A stretch of 64,000 nt of DNA from Avedoeria sp964651245 (GTDB lineage: Bacteria > Chloroflexota > Anaerolineae > Epilineales > Epilineaceae). How positions within the stretch are numbered: position 1 is the stretch's first letter; each line of letters starts with the position of its first letter. Location of the stretch: the NCBI GenBank assembly GCA_964651245.1, contig CAZYVI010000004.1:62001-126000 (forward strand), given 5' to 3'. The notes under the pieces were generated by a model, which saw nothing but the letters and a program-made list of their open reading frames with translations, did no database searches and was not told the origin of the DNA. Below, in pieces: positions 52,152 through 61,102 of this stretch. The position numbers were made by a program, and so were the translations under genes.

Positions 52152-54763
52152 GCCGCAACGGCCGCCTCGGGCTGGCCACCCGCCTCGTGCAGCCGGCCGG
52201 CGCGGGCCTGCGCGCGCAGCCAGGTGACGCCACCGACGGCCAGCGGGTCGGCGAACGCCCCCAGGGCCCGCCCGCGCACCGTGTCGAGCGTGGCCAGCGC
52301 CTGCGGCGGGGACGTCACCGCCTCGGCCTCGGCCAGGGCCAGCCGCGCCACGTCGGGCCGGAGGCCGATCGTCGGCGGCTCGAGGATCGGGTTCGGCGCG
52401 GCGGCCGCGGCGGCCGCGAAGGCGCGGGCGGCGGCCGGCGCGTCGCCGCCGGCCAGGGCGCGCTGGCCGTCGATGTAGGCGCGGAACGCCGCCCGGTCGC
52501 GACGGTCCGGCAGTCGCGGCCCGACGGTGCGATCGAACGTGTCCCGCGCCGTCGCGTCGCCGGCGCGGGCGCGATCGGCCAGGCGCCAGGCGTCGGCGGC
52601 GGCGGCGAACGGCGGCGGCAGCGCGGCGGACAGATCGGCCAGCCGCGCCGTCCAGGCGGCGTCGTCGCCGCGCAGCCGGTCGAGCCAGGCCAGCTGCCAC
52701 AGCGCCGCCGCCTGCCAGCCGGTGGCCGCCTGCCGCTCGGCCTGGTCGGCGGCGCGACGGGTGTGCTCGGCCGCGGCCGCCACGTCGCCGCCGGCTGCCG
52801 CCAGCGACGCCGCGACGAGCTCGATGCGGATCGCCAGGTCGCCGTCCGCGGCGCCCGCGGCGGTGGGCAGCTTGGCCCGGGCGCCGGCCAGGTCGCCGCT
52901 GGCGGCGAGCTCGATCGCCGGCAGCAGCCGCGCCTCGGCCTCGCGCCCGTCCGGCGCCCGCCGCGCCAGCACCAGCGCCGCGCGCCGCGCGGCCGCGACG
53001 TCGTCGCCGCGGGCCAGCTCGAGCCGCAGCCGGGCGGCCGCCGGAACCGCGTCCGCCGGGCGTGACGCCACCGCGCGGTCCATGGCCGCCGTGGCCCCGT
53101 CGAGGTCGCCTGCACAGGCCTGGGCCATGGGAGCGCTGAGGAGGTCGAGGTCGGCGTAGGCCGCCGCCAGCGCCGGCGCCTCGGCCGCCGCCGCCGCGAT
53201 CGACCGGGCCGCGCCGTCGCAGTCGCCGGCGAGCCGGAGCGCCGCGCCGTCGACGAGGGCCGCCTCGGCCGCGCCCAGCGTCGCCGTCAGCGGGCTGCCG
53301 CCGCCGACGAGCGCCGCGGCCGGCGCGCGGCCGAGGCGCCGCGCGGCCTCGGCCGCGACGACGCGCGCCAGCCCGAAGGCCGGATCGAGCGCCACCGCCT
53401 GGCCGGCGCGGTCGAGGGCGTCGCGCCAGCGGCCGTCGCGCGCGGCGGCCAGCGCCTCGCCGTGGGCGGCCAGGGCGGCGGCGTCGGACGTCGTGACGTC
53501 GAGCGCGGCGTCGGTGGCCGCGGGGGCGGGGGTGGGCAGCGCGTCCAGGGCCGACGGGAGCGCCGCGGCCACGGTGTCGGCCAGGCGCTGCATCGCCGGC
53601 AGCAGCTCGGCGTTCGAGGCGGCGGCGTCGGTCCAGGCGCCGCCGGCGGCGCCGCCGGCGGGTGGCAGGGCATCGACCGACAGCATGTGCCGCGACCCGA
53701 CGCGCCGGACGTCGCCGACGACCACGGCGCGGATGCTGCGGTCGCGCGCCGCGACCTGCAGCGCCAGCGGCGGGGTGAGCGCCGCCCCGGCGGGCAGCCG
53801 CAGCCGCGCCGCCAGCGCCCGCACCTCGGCATCGGGCACGATCCGGGCGGCGCCGCGCGAGGCGAGCGTCCGCCGCAGCAGCTCGTTGAAGCGGGCGGAG
53901 AGCCGGACGTCGTCCTCGCCGGCGGCGGCCAGCACCGCGCGCTGGAGTGGCTGCGCGGCGACGGTGTCGGTGGCGGCGCGGCGGGCGGCATCGGCGGCCG
54001 CGTCGGGCGCGGCATAGTCGTGGCCGGCGTCGGCCACCAGGACGCGCGTGGGGTCGGCGGCTGCGCCGGGCAGCTGGACGTTCAGGCGCAGCAGGCCGGC
54101 GGCGGCCAGGGCGGCGGCCACGGCCAGGGCGGCCGCGGCGCGCCGCCAGCGCCGGACGGCGCGCTCCAGGCGGTCGCGCTCGAGCGACGCGGCGGCGTCG
54201 ACGAGCTCGATCTTGCCCACGGCGTCGGCCTCGCGCCCGGCGAGCGCCTCGGCCACCGTCGGCAGCGGCTGGTCGGACGCGGCGACGGCGTAGGCTTCGA
54301 GCTGGTGGGGCAGGTTCGTGACGCCCAGCCGGGCGAAGCGCAGCCCGGGCTGGTTGCGCACCAGGTCGACGATCTGGCCGGAGGCGCAGATGCCGCCGGG
54401 CACGGCCAGCATCTCGAGGCGGGCGGCGATGTTGACGCCGTCGCCCAGGACGTCGTCGTCCTCGAACACCACGTCGCCCAGGTGGATGCCGAGGCGCAGC
54501 TGGAAGGCGGGGTCGCCGCGCAACGCCTGTTGGATGGCGACGGCGCACGCGATCGCCTCGACCGCCGAGTCGAAGCTGGCCAGGAAGCCGTCGCCCACGT
54601 CCTTGACCCATTGACCGTCGTAGGCGGTGACGAGCGGCTTGACAACCCGCCGCATCTGCCCCACGAACGCCAGCGCCTGCCGCTCGTCGATGGCCATGTG
54701 CGCCGTGAAGCCGACGATGTCGCCGACCATGATCACGGCCAGCCGGCGCGAGGGGACATGCAT
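52055..54763 (-). CDS. Class III adenylate/guanylate cyclase with large helical output domain
   Basis: The product has 902 residues. The cyclase domain is first: metal-binding Asp in AVIMVGDIVGFTAHMAIDE, VKDVGDGFLASF with the second Asp, LGIHLGDVV, and GDGVNIAARLE. A single transmembrane helix follows near 215-230 (AAALAVAAALAAAGLLRL). The rest is Ala-rich helical hairpins with TPR-like spacing (for example GRWRDALDRAGQAVALDPAFG). Several relatives with cyclase, membrane and TPR order act as signalling or regulatory proteins. TATAAT on the minus strand ends 8 nt before the ATG, so the transcript is leaderless or nearly so. It is divergent from the 54837 gene and converges on the hydrolase gene. 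Confidence 0.88.
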   Translation of the reverse strand: MHVPSRRLAVIMVGDIVGFTAHMAIDERQALAFVGQMRRVVKPLVTAYDGQWVKDVGDGFLASFDSAVEAIACAVAIQQALRGDPAFQLRLGIHLGDVVFEDDDVLGDGVNIAARLEMLAVPGGICASGQIVDLVRNQPGLRFARLGVTNLPHQLEAYAVAASDQPLPTVAEALAGREADAVGKIELVDAAASLERDRLERAVRRWRRAAAALAVAAALAAAGLLRLNVQLPGAAADPTRVLVADAGHDYAAPDAAADAARRAATDTVAAQPLQRAVLAAAGEDDVRLSARFNELLRRTLASRGAARIVPDAEVRALAARLRLPAGAALTPPLALQVAARDRSIRAVVVGDVRRVGSRHMLSVDALPPAGGAAGGAWTDAAASNAELLPAMQRLADTVAAALPSALDALPTPAPAATDAALDVTTSDAAALAAHGEALAAARDGRWRDALDRAGQAVALDPAFGLARVVAAEAARRLGRAPAAALVGGGSPLTATLGAAEAALVDGAALRLAGDCDGAARSIAAAAAEAPALAAAYADLDLLSAPMAQACAGDLDGATAAMDRAVASRPADAVPAAARLRLELARGDDVAAARRAALVLARRAPDGREAEARLLPAIELAASGDLAGARAKLPTAAGAADGDLAIRIELVAASLAAAGGDVAAAAEHTRRAADQAERQAATGWQAAALWQLAWLDRLRGDDAAWTARLADLSAALPPPFAAAADAWRLADRARAGDATARDTFDRTVGPRLPDRRDRAAFRAYIDGQRALAGGDAPAAARAFAAAAAAAPNPILEPPTIGLRPDVARLALAEAEAVTSPPQALATLDTVRGRALGAFADPLAVGGVTWLRAQARAGRLHEAGGQPEAAVAAYETALRWWGDSPLAEAAALRARVAALTDVVR

Positions 54764-54771
54764 GGGGCGGG

Positions 54772-54827
54772 ATTATACGGTCGGGGCATGGCGCGCCGTT
54801 GACAACGGAGCCCGCCCTGCCTAGCCT
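54772..54827. promoter_or_regulatory. Divergent promoters with a central palindrome
   Basis: Rightward: TTGACA (54799-54804), 17 bp, TAGCCT (54822-54827), then 9 nt to the ATG at 54837. Leftward: TATAAT (complement of 54772-54777), then 8 nt to the cyclase ATG. CCGTTGACAACGG (54796-54808) is a perfect 13-bp palindrome covering the rightward -35. A regulator bound there could affect both genes. Confidence 0.6.
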
Positions 54828-54836
54828 TCGACGCGC

Positions 54837-55829
54837 ATGGCCACGCCCCCGCAGGAGAACGAGACCCCCGCGCCCCCCGCGCCGCCGGCGCCCGCGTCGG
54901 CGCCGGCGGTGGTCGAGGTCGAGACGTTGGCGGCGGCGGTGATGAGCACGGCGCCCGGCCTGCGCGGCCGGGTGCTGTTCGTCGGCTGGTCGCCCGACGG
55001 CCTGCCGGCGGCCTCCGGGCGCCGCGACGGCCTGTCCGAGTCGGCCCGGCAGGCGCTCGACCACTACCGCGCCACCGGCCTGGACGTGCGGCGCGTGCCG
55101 TTCGGGCAGCTGGTGCCGGCCACCTACCTGATGACCGGCCCGGTCATCGACTTTGCCGACACCCGCGACCGGCTCGCCGAGGACCAGGTCCAGATCACGT
55201 GCGTCGACAGCCACGGCGAGCGCCGCGACTTCGCGGTCGGCGAGCTCGGGATCCTGCGCGGCATCGTCCTGGCGCGCCAGCCGTGGCAGGCGTACTCCGG
55301 CAGCGGCCTCGACATCGCGGTGAGCACGGTGCCGCTGTACACCGTCTTCGCCCCGCTGCCCGACGCGGCGGGCGCGACCGGCCTGGCGCTGTTGTTCCAG
55401 TCGACGTTGCCGGGCAGCTCGAACGAGGCGGCCTTCCGCTCGTTCGTGCGCCACACGATCGGACGCCTCCTCGTGCTCGACGAGTCGCAGCCGGCCGCCA
55501 GCCGCCGCGGCTATCTCGAGGTGGCCGGCCGCGTCGCCGGTGTTCCCCCCAAGAGCGGCTTCTTGCGCTCGCTGGTCGCGCTGCGCAACCTCGGCTTCGT
55601 CGACTTCGACGACGGCTGGCTGCGCTCGCTGCAGCACCGCGGCAAGCGCCTCCAGGGCGGCCTGATCCGCGCCCTGCGGGCGATGGGCATGGTCGAGGTC
55701 TCCGACGGCCTCTTGCGCGAGCTCGAAGATCCCCGCCCCGACTACGACGTCGACCCGCTGGACACCGAGCGGCTCGTCGACATGGCCGAGGAGATGTACG
55801 GGACGGCGGCGGGGCGTTTCGGGGTGTGA
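54837..55829 (+). CDS. Hypothetical protein of unknown family
   Basis: The product has 330 residues. A Pro/Ala-rich start (about 25 residues) leads to a globular region with VLFVGWSPDGLPAASGRRDG near 50 and GQLVPATYLMTGPVIDFAD near 98. A central part (ITCVDSHGERRDFAVGELG, then LARQPWQAYSGSGLDIAVST) follows, and a C-terminal helical part contains LRNLGFVDFDDGWLRSLQHR. There is no signal peptide or membrane helix and I do not recognise a domain. It has its own good promoter, shared back to back with the cyclase gene, so co-regulation is likely. It precedes the UvrA-like gene by 73 bp on the same strand. Confidence 0.7.
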   Translation: MATPPQENETPAPPAPPAPASAPAVVEVETLAAAVMSTAPGLRGRVLFVGWSPDGLPAASGRRDGLSESARQALDHYRATGLDVRRVPFGQLVPATYLMTGPVIDFADTRDRLAEDQVQITCVDSHGERRDFAVGELGILRGIVLARQPWQAYSGSGLDIAVSTVPLYTVFAPLPDAAGATGLALLFQSTLPGSSNEAAFRSFVRHTIGRLLVLDESQPAASRRGYLEVAGRVAGVPPKSGFLRSLVALRNLGFVDFDDGWLRSLQHRGKRLQGGLIRALRAMGMVEVSDGLLRELEDPRPDYDVDPLDTERLVDMAEEMYGTAAGRFGV

Positions 55830-55902
55830 CGTCACGTCGCGGACCACCCCGTCTTCGGCGGCCGCATCCACCGCCCATGTCCGCCAGGAGTGAACCGCAG
55901 CC

Positions 55903-58269
55903 ATGACCCACCCGCCCGCCCACCCCGCCGACCGCCACGACCGCATCCGCGTCCAGGGCGCCCGCGAGAACAACCTCAAGGACGTCAGCGTCGAGTTGCC
56001 CAAGCGACGGCTCACCGTCTTCACCGGCGTCTCCGGCTCCGGGAAGAGCTCGCTCGTGTTCGGGACGATCGCCGCCGAGTCGCAGCGCTTGATCAACGAA
56101 ACGTACAGCGCCTTCGTCCAGGGCTTCATGCCCGCGCTCGCCCGACCCGACGTCGACCTCCTCGACGGCCTCACCACCGCGATCCTCGTCGACCAGGAGC
56201 GCATGGGCGCCAACGTGCGCTCCACGGTCGGCACGGCCACCGACGCCAACGCCCTGTTGCGGATCCTGTTCAGCCGCCTCGGCCAGCCCCACGTCGGACC
56301 GCCGATCGCCTTCTCGTTCAACGTACCTTCCGTCTCGGCCAGCGGCGTGCTCACGGTCGAGCGCGGCGGCGGCAAGACGGTCGAGGCCAACTACAGCCAG
56401 ACCGGCGGGATGTGCCCCCGCTGCGACGGAATGGGCACCGTCACCGACTTCGACCTCGACCAGCTCTACGACGCCCACAAGTCGCTCAACGAGGGCGCGC
56501 TCCGCGTGCCCGGCTACAGCATGGACGGTTGGTATGGCCGCATCTTCCGCGGCTGCGGGTTCTTCGACCCCGACAAGCCCATCCGCGACTTCACCCCCGC
56601 CGAGCTGCACGACCTCCTCCACAAGGCGCCCACCAAGATCAAGGTCGACGGCATCAACCTCACCTACAACGGCCTCATCCCCCAGATCCAACGGTCGTTC
56701 CTGGCCAAGGACAAGGAGGCGATGCAGCCCCACGTCCGCGCCTTCGTCGACCGCGTCGTCACCTTCACCGCCTGTCCCGACTGCGGCGGCACCCGGCTCG
56801 GCGAGGCCGCCCGGTCGTCGCGGATCGGCGGCCGCAACATCGCCGACGCCTGCGCCATGCAGATCACCGACCTGGCCGACTGGGTGCGCGGGCTGGACGA
56901 GCCCACCGTCGCGCCGCTGCTGGCGGCGCTGCGCCACTCGCTGGACGCGTTCGTCGAGATCGGCCTCGGTTACCTCAGCCTCGACCGGCCGACGGGCACG
57001 CTCTCCGGCGGTGAGTCGCAGCGCACCAAGATGATCCGCCACCTCGGCTCGGCCCTGACCGACGTCACCTACGTCTTCGACGAGCCCACCGTCGGGCTGC
57101 ACCCGCACGACATCCAGCGGATGAACGACCTCCTGCTGCGCCTGCGGGACAAGGGCAACACCGTCCTCGTCGTCGAGCACAAGCCCGAGACGATCGCGAT
57201 CGCCGACCACGTCGTCGACCTCGGTCCGGGCGCCGGCAGCGCGGGCGGCCAGGTGGTCTACCAGGGCACCGTCGCCGGCCTCCGCGCCAGCGACACCCGC
57301 ACCGGGCGGCACCTCGACGACCGGGCCACCCTCAAGGCGGCCGTCCGCACGCCCCGCGGCGCGCTGGCGGTGCGCGACGCCACGACCCACAACCTCCAGC
57401 ACGTCGACGTCGACATCCCGCTGGGCGTCCTGGTGGTCGTCACCGGCGTCGCCGGGTCGGGCAAGAGCTCGCTCGTGCACGGCTCGGTAGCGGGCCGCGA
57501 CGGCGTCGTCGCCGTCGACCAGGCGCCGATCCGGGGCTCGCGGCGCAGCAACCCGGCCACCTATACCGGGCTGCTCGACCCGATCCGCAGCGCCTTCGCC
57601 AAGGCCAACGGCGTCAAGCCCGCCTTGTTCAGCGCCAACTCCGCCGGCGCCTGCCCCGCCTGCAACGGCGCCGGCGTGATCTACACCGACCTGGGCATGA
57701 TGGCCGGCGTCTCCACCACCTGCGAGGCCTGCGAGGGACGCCGCTTCCAGCCCGCGGTCCTGGACTACACCCTCGGCGGCCGCAACATCGCCGACGTCCT
57801 CGACCTCAGCGTCGACGACGCCGGCGCCTTCTTCGGCGCCGGCGACGCCCGGACCCCCGCCGCCCACGCCGTCCTGCGGCGCCTGGCCGACGTCGGCCTC
57901 GGCTACCTCCGGCTCGGCCAGCCGCTCACGACGCTCTCCGGCGGCGAGCGCCAGCGCCTCAAGCTGGCCAGCCAGATGGCCGAAAAGGGCGAGGTCTACG
58001 TCCTCGACGAGCCCACCACCGGCCTCCACCTGGCCGACGTCCAACAGCTGCTCGTGCTGCTCGATCGCCTCGTCGACGGCGGCAAGTCGGTGGTCGTCAT
58101 CGCCCACCACCAGGCCGTGATGGCCCATGCCGACTGGATCATCGACCTCGGTCCGGGCGCCGGCCACGACGGGGGACGGATCGTCTTCGAGGGCACCCCG
58201 GCCGACCTCGTCGCCGCGCGCTCGACCCTCACCGGCCAGCACCTCGCCGCCTACGTCGCGGCGCGCTAG
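55903..58269 (+). CDS. UvrA-like ABC ATPase, short (class II) type
   Basis: The product has 788 residues, much shorter than excision-repair UvrA (about 950). There are two ABC modules: Walker A GVSGSGKSS and GVAGSGKSS, signatures TLSGGESQRTKM and TLSGGERQRLKL, and Walker B VFDEPTVGLHP and VLDEPTTGLHL. Zinc-binding pairs CPRCDGMG, CPDCGGTR and CPACNGAG/CEACEGRR are kept. The N-terminal module goes almost straight from the Walker A to the signature, lacking the UvrB-binding part, as in UvrA2/DrrC-like proteins linked to drug tolerance or damage protection. AGGAG lies 12 nt before the ATG at 55903. Confidence 0.9.
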   Translation: MTHPPAHPADRHDRIRVQGARENNLKDVSVELPKRRLTVFTGVSGSGKSSLVFGTIAAESQRLINETYSAFVQGFMPALARPDVDLLDGLTTAILVDQERMGANVRSTVGTATDANALLRILFSRLGQPHVGPPIAFSFNVPSVSASGVLTVERGGGKTVEANYSQTGGMCPRCDGMGTVTDFDLDQLYDAHKSLNEGALRVPGYSMDGWYGRIFRGCGFFDPDKPIRDFTPAELHDLLHKAPTKIKVDGINLTYNGLIPQIQRSFLAKDKEAMQPHVRAFVDRVVTFTACPDCGGTRLGEAARSSRIGGRNIADACAMQITDLADWVRGLDEPTVAPLLAALRHSLDAFVEIGLGYLSLDRPTGTLSGGESQRTKMIRHLGSALTDVTYVFDEPTVGLHPHDIQRMNDLLLRLRDKGNTVLVVEHKPETIAIADHVVDLGPGAGSAGGQVVYQGTVAGLRASDTRTGRHLDDRATLKAAVRTPRGALAVRDATTHNLQHVDVDIPLGVLVVVTGVAGSGKSSLVHGSVAGRDGVVAVDQAPIRGSRRSNPATYTGLLDPIRSAFAKANGVKPALFSANSAGACPACNGAGVIYTDLGMMAGVSTTCEACEGRRFQPAVLDYTLGGRNIADVLDLSVDDAGAFFGAGDARTPAAHAVLRRLADVGLGYLRLGQPLTTLSGGERQRLKLASQMAEKGEVYVLDEPTTGLHLADVQQLLVLLDRLVDGGKSVVVIAHHQAVMAHADWIIDLGPGAGHDGGRIVFEGTPADLVAARSTLTGQHLAAYVAAR

Positions 58270-58321
58270 CGGTCGCCCGCCCGGCCACGGACCGTCGGCG
58301 GCCGCCCGCGCGCCGCGGCCG

Positions 58322-59170
58322 CTACCCTTCGCCCTTCGCCTCGCGCCACAACCGCTCGGTCCAGGCGGCTACGTCGGCGGCCAGGGCGCCGTCATCGGGC
58401 CAAAACGTCGAGAGCTGCGAGGCGTAGGCGCGCACCGCGGCCACCTTGGCCGCCACGTCGCGGGCCGTGGCCGGCGCCGGCAGCTCGGCCGGCGCCAGCG
58501 GCCGCGGCTCGGCCGCCACGGCGCGGGCGGCGGCGCCGGGGGTGCGGGCGTACGGGTAGTCGGCGTAGTACGCCACCGGCCAGCGGGCGCGCCAGGCGGC
58601 GAGCTCGGCCGCGGCGCGCGCCAGGCGGTGGTCCACGTGGCCTCCGATGGCCAGCGGCAGCCACCATCGGCCGTCCGGCGCCAGCGGGCCGATCGACGCC
58701 AGCCGCTCGGCCACGGCCCGGCCCAGCTCGGCCTCGCGGCGGTGCGGCGGGCCGAAGAGCGCGGCGGCGTTGGCGTAGGGCCAGAGATCGCGACCGCGGT
58801 GATGGACGATCCGGTAGATCGCGTCGGGCACGTCGAGCCGCCACGCCTCGGCGCCCAGCAGCGCCAGCGCCGCGTCGTCCTCGGCCCGGCGCGCCTCGAC
58901 CACGGCCGCGGCGTCGGCCCAGCGCGCCCCGGACGCGGCGGCCCAGCGGGCATGGTGCTCGGCGGCGAACGGCGAGAGCGGCCCGCCGCCGGGCGCGCCG
59001 CCGCACATCGTCACCACCACCACCCGCGCCCCCGACGCGGTCAGGTGGTGGATCGCCGCCCCGAGGCTCAGCGCGGCGTCGTCGAAGTGGGGCGACACCA
59101 CGACCCGGTCGATCGGCCGCCCCGCGGCGTCGTCCGGCGCCCGCAGCGTCACCGCCGCGTGGCGGCTCAT
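58322..59170 (-). CDS. PIG-L family deacetylase
   Basis: The product has 282 residues. The zinc-site motif SPHFDDAALSLG near the start (the PHxDD box) and GGHVDHRLA (H-x-D-H) further on define the LmbE/PIG-L fold that removes acetyl groups from N-acetylglucosamine derivatives or mycothiol-type thiols. A WWLPLAIGGHVDH region and YYADYPYA complete the fold. It is cytosolic. It converges on the UvrA-like gene across a 52-bp GC-rich gap. The specific substrate is not predictable. Confidence 0.9.
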   Translation of the reverse strand: MSRHAAVTLRAPDDAAGRPIDRVVVSPHFDDAALSLGAAIHHLTASGARVVVVTMCGGAPGGGPLSPFAAEHHARWAAASGARWADAAAVVEARRAEDDAALALLGAEAWRLDVPDAIYRIVHHRGRDLWPYANAAALFGPPHRREAELGRAVAERLASIGPLAPDGRWWLPLAIGGHVDHRLARAAAELAAWRARWPVAYYADYPYARTPGAAARAVAAEPRPLAPAELPAPATARDVAAKVAAVRAYASQLSTFWPDDGALAADVAAWTERLWREAKGEG

Positions 59171-59310
59171 CGCGGCGGCCGCCCGCGGCCGCCCGCGCGC
59201 GCGTCGGCATGTCCGATCCAGGCCCGCAGCGCCACCCGCTCCCCCATCGGCCGGCGGTCGCCGGCGGCCAAATCTTAGCGCGTCCTCAGTCGGGGTGCCC
59301 CGCCGGACCC

Positions 59311-59316
59311 TATAAT
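59311..59316 (+). promoter_or_regulatory. TATAAT box 6 nt before an ATG
   Basis: A perfect TATAAT lies at 59311-59316, then CGCGCC and the ATG at 59323. No clear -35 and no Shine-Dalgarno are present. It is the same leaderless geometry as at 5516, 47096 and 49831. Confidence 0.6.
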
Positions 59317-59322
59317 CGCGCC

Positions 59323-60990
59323 ATGCGACGCCCGCCGACCCCCCACCGCCGCGCCGTCCCGCACGGCGACGCCGACCGCGTCGGCCGCGCCCGCGGCGCG
59401 GGCGGCGTGGGCCGCCCGGGAGCGGCGAACGGCCGTCGCCTCGCCCGCGCCGCGCTGGCCGTCGCGTTGGCGACCGGCGCGGCTGGCTGCCGGCGCGATG
59501 CGAGCGCGCCGCTACCGGCGCCCGTCGAGGCCACGGTCGGCGTGCCCGACACGGCGCCGGCGCCGGGCCCGCTGCCCACCTGGACGCTCGGGGCCGCCCT
59601 CGGCGCCGAGGCCCGTCCGGTCGCGGTCGCCCCCGGCGGGGCGCCGGCCGTCGACGGCACGGCCGGGGCAGCCGGCGCGCCCCCGGCCGTCCCCGGCCAG
59701 GGGGGCGATGCGGCCGCGGCCGGCCTGCCGGCGCCGACGCCCCGTCCGACCGCGGCGGTCGCCGCCGCCGGCCCGCCGGCCACCGACCCGGCGATCGTCA
59801 GCCTCATGGGCGCCGTCTCGGCCGATCGGCTGCGCGCCGACGTGGCCACGCTCGTCGGCTTCGGCACCCGCCACGTCCTCTCCAGCCCCGAGGGCGGCCG
59901 GCGCGGCATCGGCGCCGCGCGGTCCTGGCTCGGAGCGGCGTTCACCCAGGCCAGCCGCGGCGCAGCCAGCCAGCTCGTCGTCGGCGACGAGCCGTTCCCG
60001 CTCACGTTCGGCGGCCGCTCGACCGAGCAGCGCAACGTCGTCGCCACGCTGACCGGCATCGGCGACGCCAAGCGCTTCGTCTACGTCGTCGCCCACTACG
60101 ACGCGCGCGCCGCGGCGGCCGAGGATGGCGCCGGCGACGCCCCCGGCGCGTCCGACAACGCCTCGGGCACGGCCGCGCTGCTCGAGCTGGCGCGCGTCCT
60201 GGGGCGGCGGCAATGGGACGCCACGATCCGGCTCGTGGCCACCACCGCCGGCGAGGCGGGCCAGCTGGGCGCCCGCTACCACGCCGCGCATGCCCGGGCC
60301 CTCGGCGCACCGATCGTGGCCGTGTTCGACAACGACGGGATCGGCGGCGCGGCCGGCCCGGGCGGATCGCCGCAGCCGGCCGCGGTGCGGGCGGTGGCCG
60401 CCGGGGGCGACGACGGGGCGTCGCTGCGGCTGGCGCGCCACGCCGCCGTGATCGCGGCGCGCTATGCCGAGCACCTCCGCGCCCCGGCCGGGCCGTTGGC
60501 GGTCGAGCCGGTCGGCGAGGCGGCCGGGCCCGACCGCGAGGGCGACGACGCCGCATTCACCGAAGCGTCGTTCGCCGCGCTCCGGCTCGCCGACGCCGTC
60601 GAGGATGGGGCGGCCCGCCACGGCCCCGCCGACACCGCCGACCGCCTCGACCCGGCCTACCACGCCGCCGTCGTCCGGCTGAACGTCGCCCTGGCGGCGA
60701 ACCTGGCCCTGGCGCCGGCGGCCGTGCCCGGCCCGCCGCGGCTCGTCGCCGACGCATCGCCGCCCGGGCGCTACCAGGTGCTTTGGGACGCCGTGCCGGA
60801 CGCCGCCGTCGCCGGCTACGTCGTGGCCTGGCGCCGCGCCGGCGAGGCGCGCTATGCCGGCACGGTGTGGTCCGCCACTACGGCGGCCGTCCTCGACGGC
60901 CTGCCCACCGACGGCGACCTGCGCGTCGCCGTCGCCGCCAGCGACGACCTCGGGCACCTCGGGCCGTTCGGGGCGGAGGCGAGGCGCTAG
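59323..60990 (+). CDS. M28-type metallopeptidase-like lipoprotein with FnIII domain
   Basis: The product has 555 residues. The Arg-rich start leads to a lipobox (LATGAAGC), so it is probably a lipoprotein. After an Ala/Pro linker comes an M28 domain at about 170-460: the zinc ligands in AHYDAR and GASDNASGTAALLEL, the segment TTAGEAGQLGARYHAAHA, and the final His in RHGPADTADRLDPAYH. In active members the pair Glu-Glu precedes GLxGS; here the first position is Gly, leaving only the metal-ligand Glu, so activity is doubtful. An FnIII-like domain closes the protein (WDAVPDAAVAGYVVAWRRAG). A dead copy of that last domain lies at 12941-13203. Confidence 0.85.
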   Translation: MRRPPTPHRRAVPHGDADRVGRARGAGGVGRPGAANGRRLARAALAVALATGAAGCRRDASAPLPAPVEATVGVPDTAPAPGPLPTWTLGAALGAEARPVAVAPGGAPAVDGTAGAAGAPPAVPGQGGDAAAAGLPAPTPRPTAAVAAAGPPATDPAIVSLMGAVSADRLRADVATLVGFGTRHVLSSPEGGRRGIGAARSWLGAAFTQASRGAASQLVVGDEPFPLTFGGRSTEQRNVVATLTGIGDAKRFVYVVAHYDARAAAAEDGAGDAPGASDNASGTAALLELARVLGRRQWDATIRLVATTAGEAGQLGARYHAAHARALGAPIVAVFDNDGIGGAAGPGGSPQPAAVRAVAAGGDDGASLRLARHAAVIAARYAEHLRAPAGPLAVEPVGEAAGPDREGDDAAFTEASFAALRLADAVEDGAARHGPADTADRLDPAYHAAVVRLNVALAANLALAPAAVPGPPRLVADASPPGRYQVLWDAVPDAAVAGYVVAWRRAGEARYAGTVWSATTAAVLDGLPTDGDLRVAVAASDDLGHLGPFGAEARR

Positions 60991-61102
60991 CCGGAACCGG
61001 CACCGTCGTCGTCGCCGGGCGGGGCGCGACGGCGTAGACCGTGTCGCCGAGCACGAAGTTCCAGGCCGGGCCGCGGACCACCACACCCGCCCGCACCGCC
61101 GA

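Noticed and set aside
60878..61096. 72-residue minus-strand ORF after the M28-like gene (VVVRGPAWNFVLGDTVYAV)
   Set aside because: The start looks protein-like but it soon becomes Arg repeats and overlaps the 3' end of the real gene. I cannot support it as a gene.
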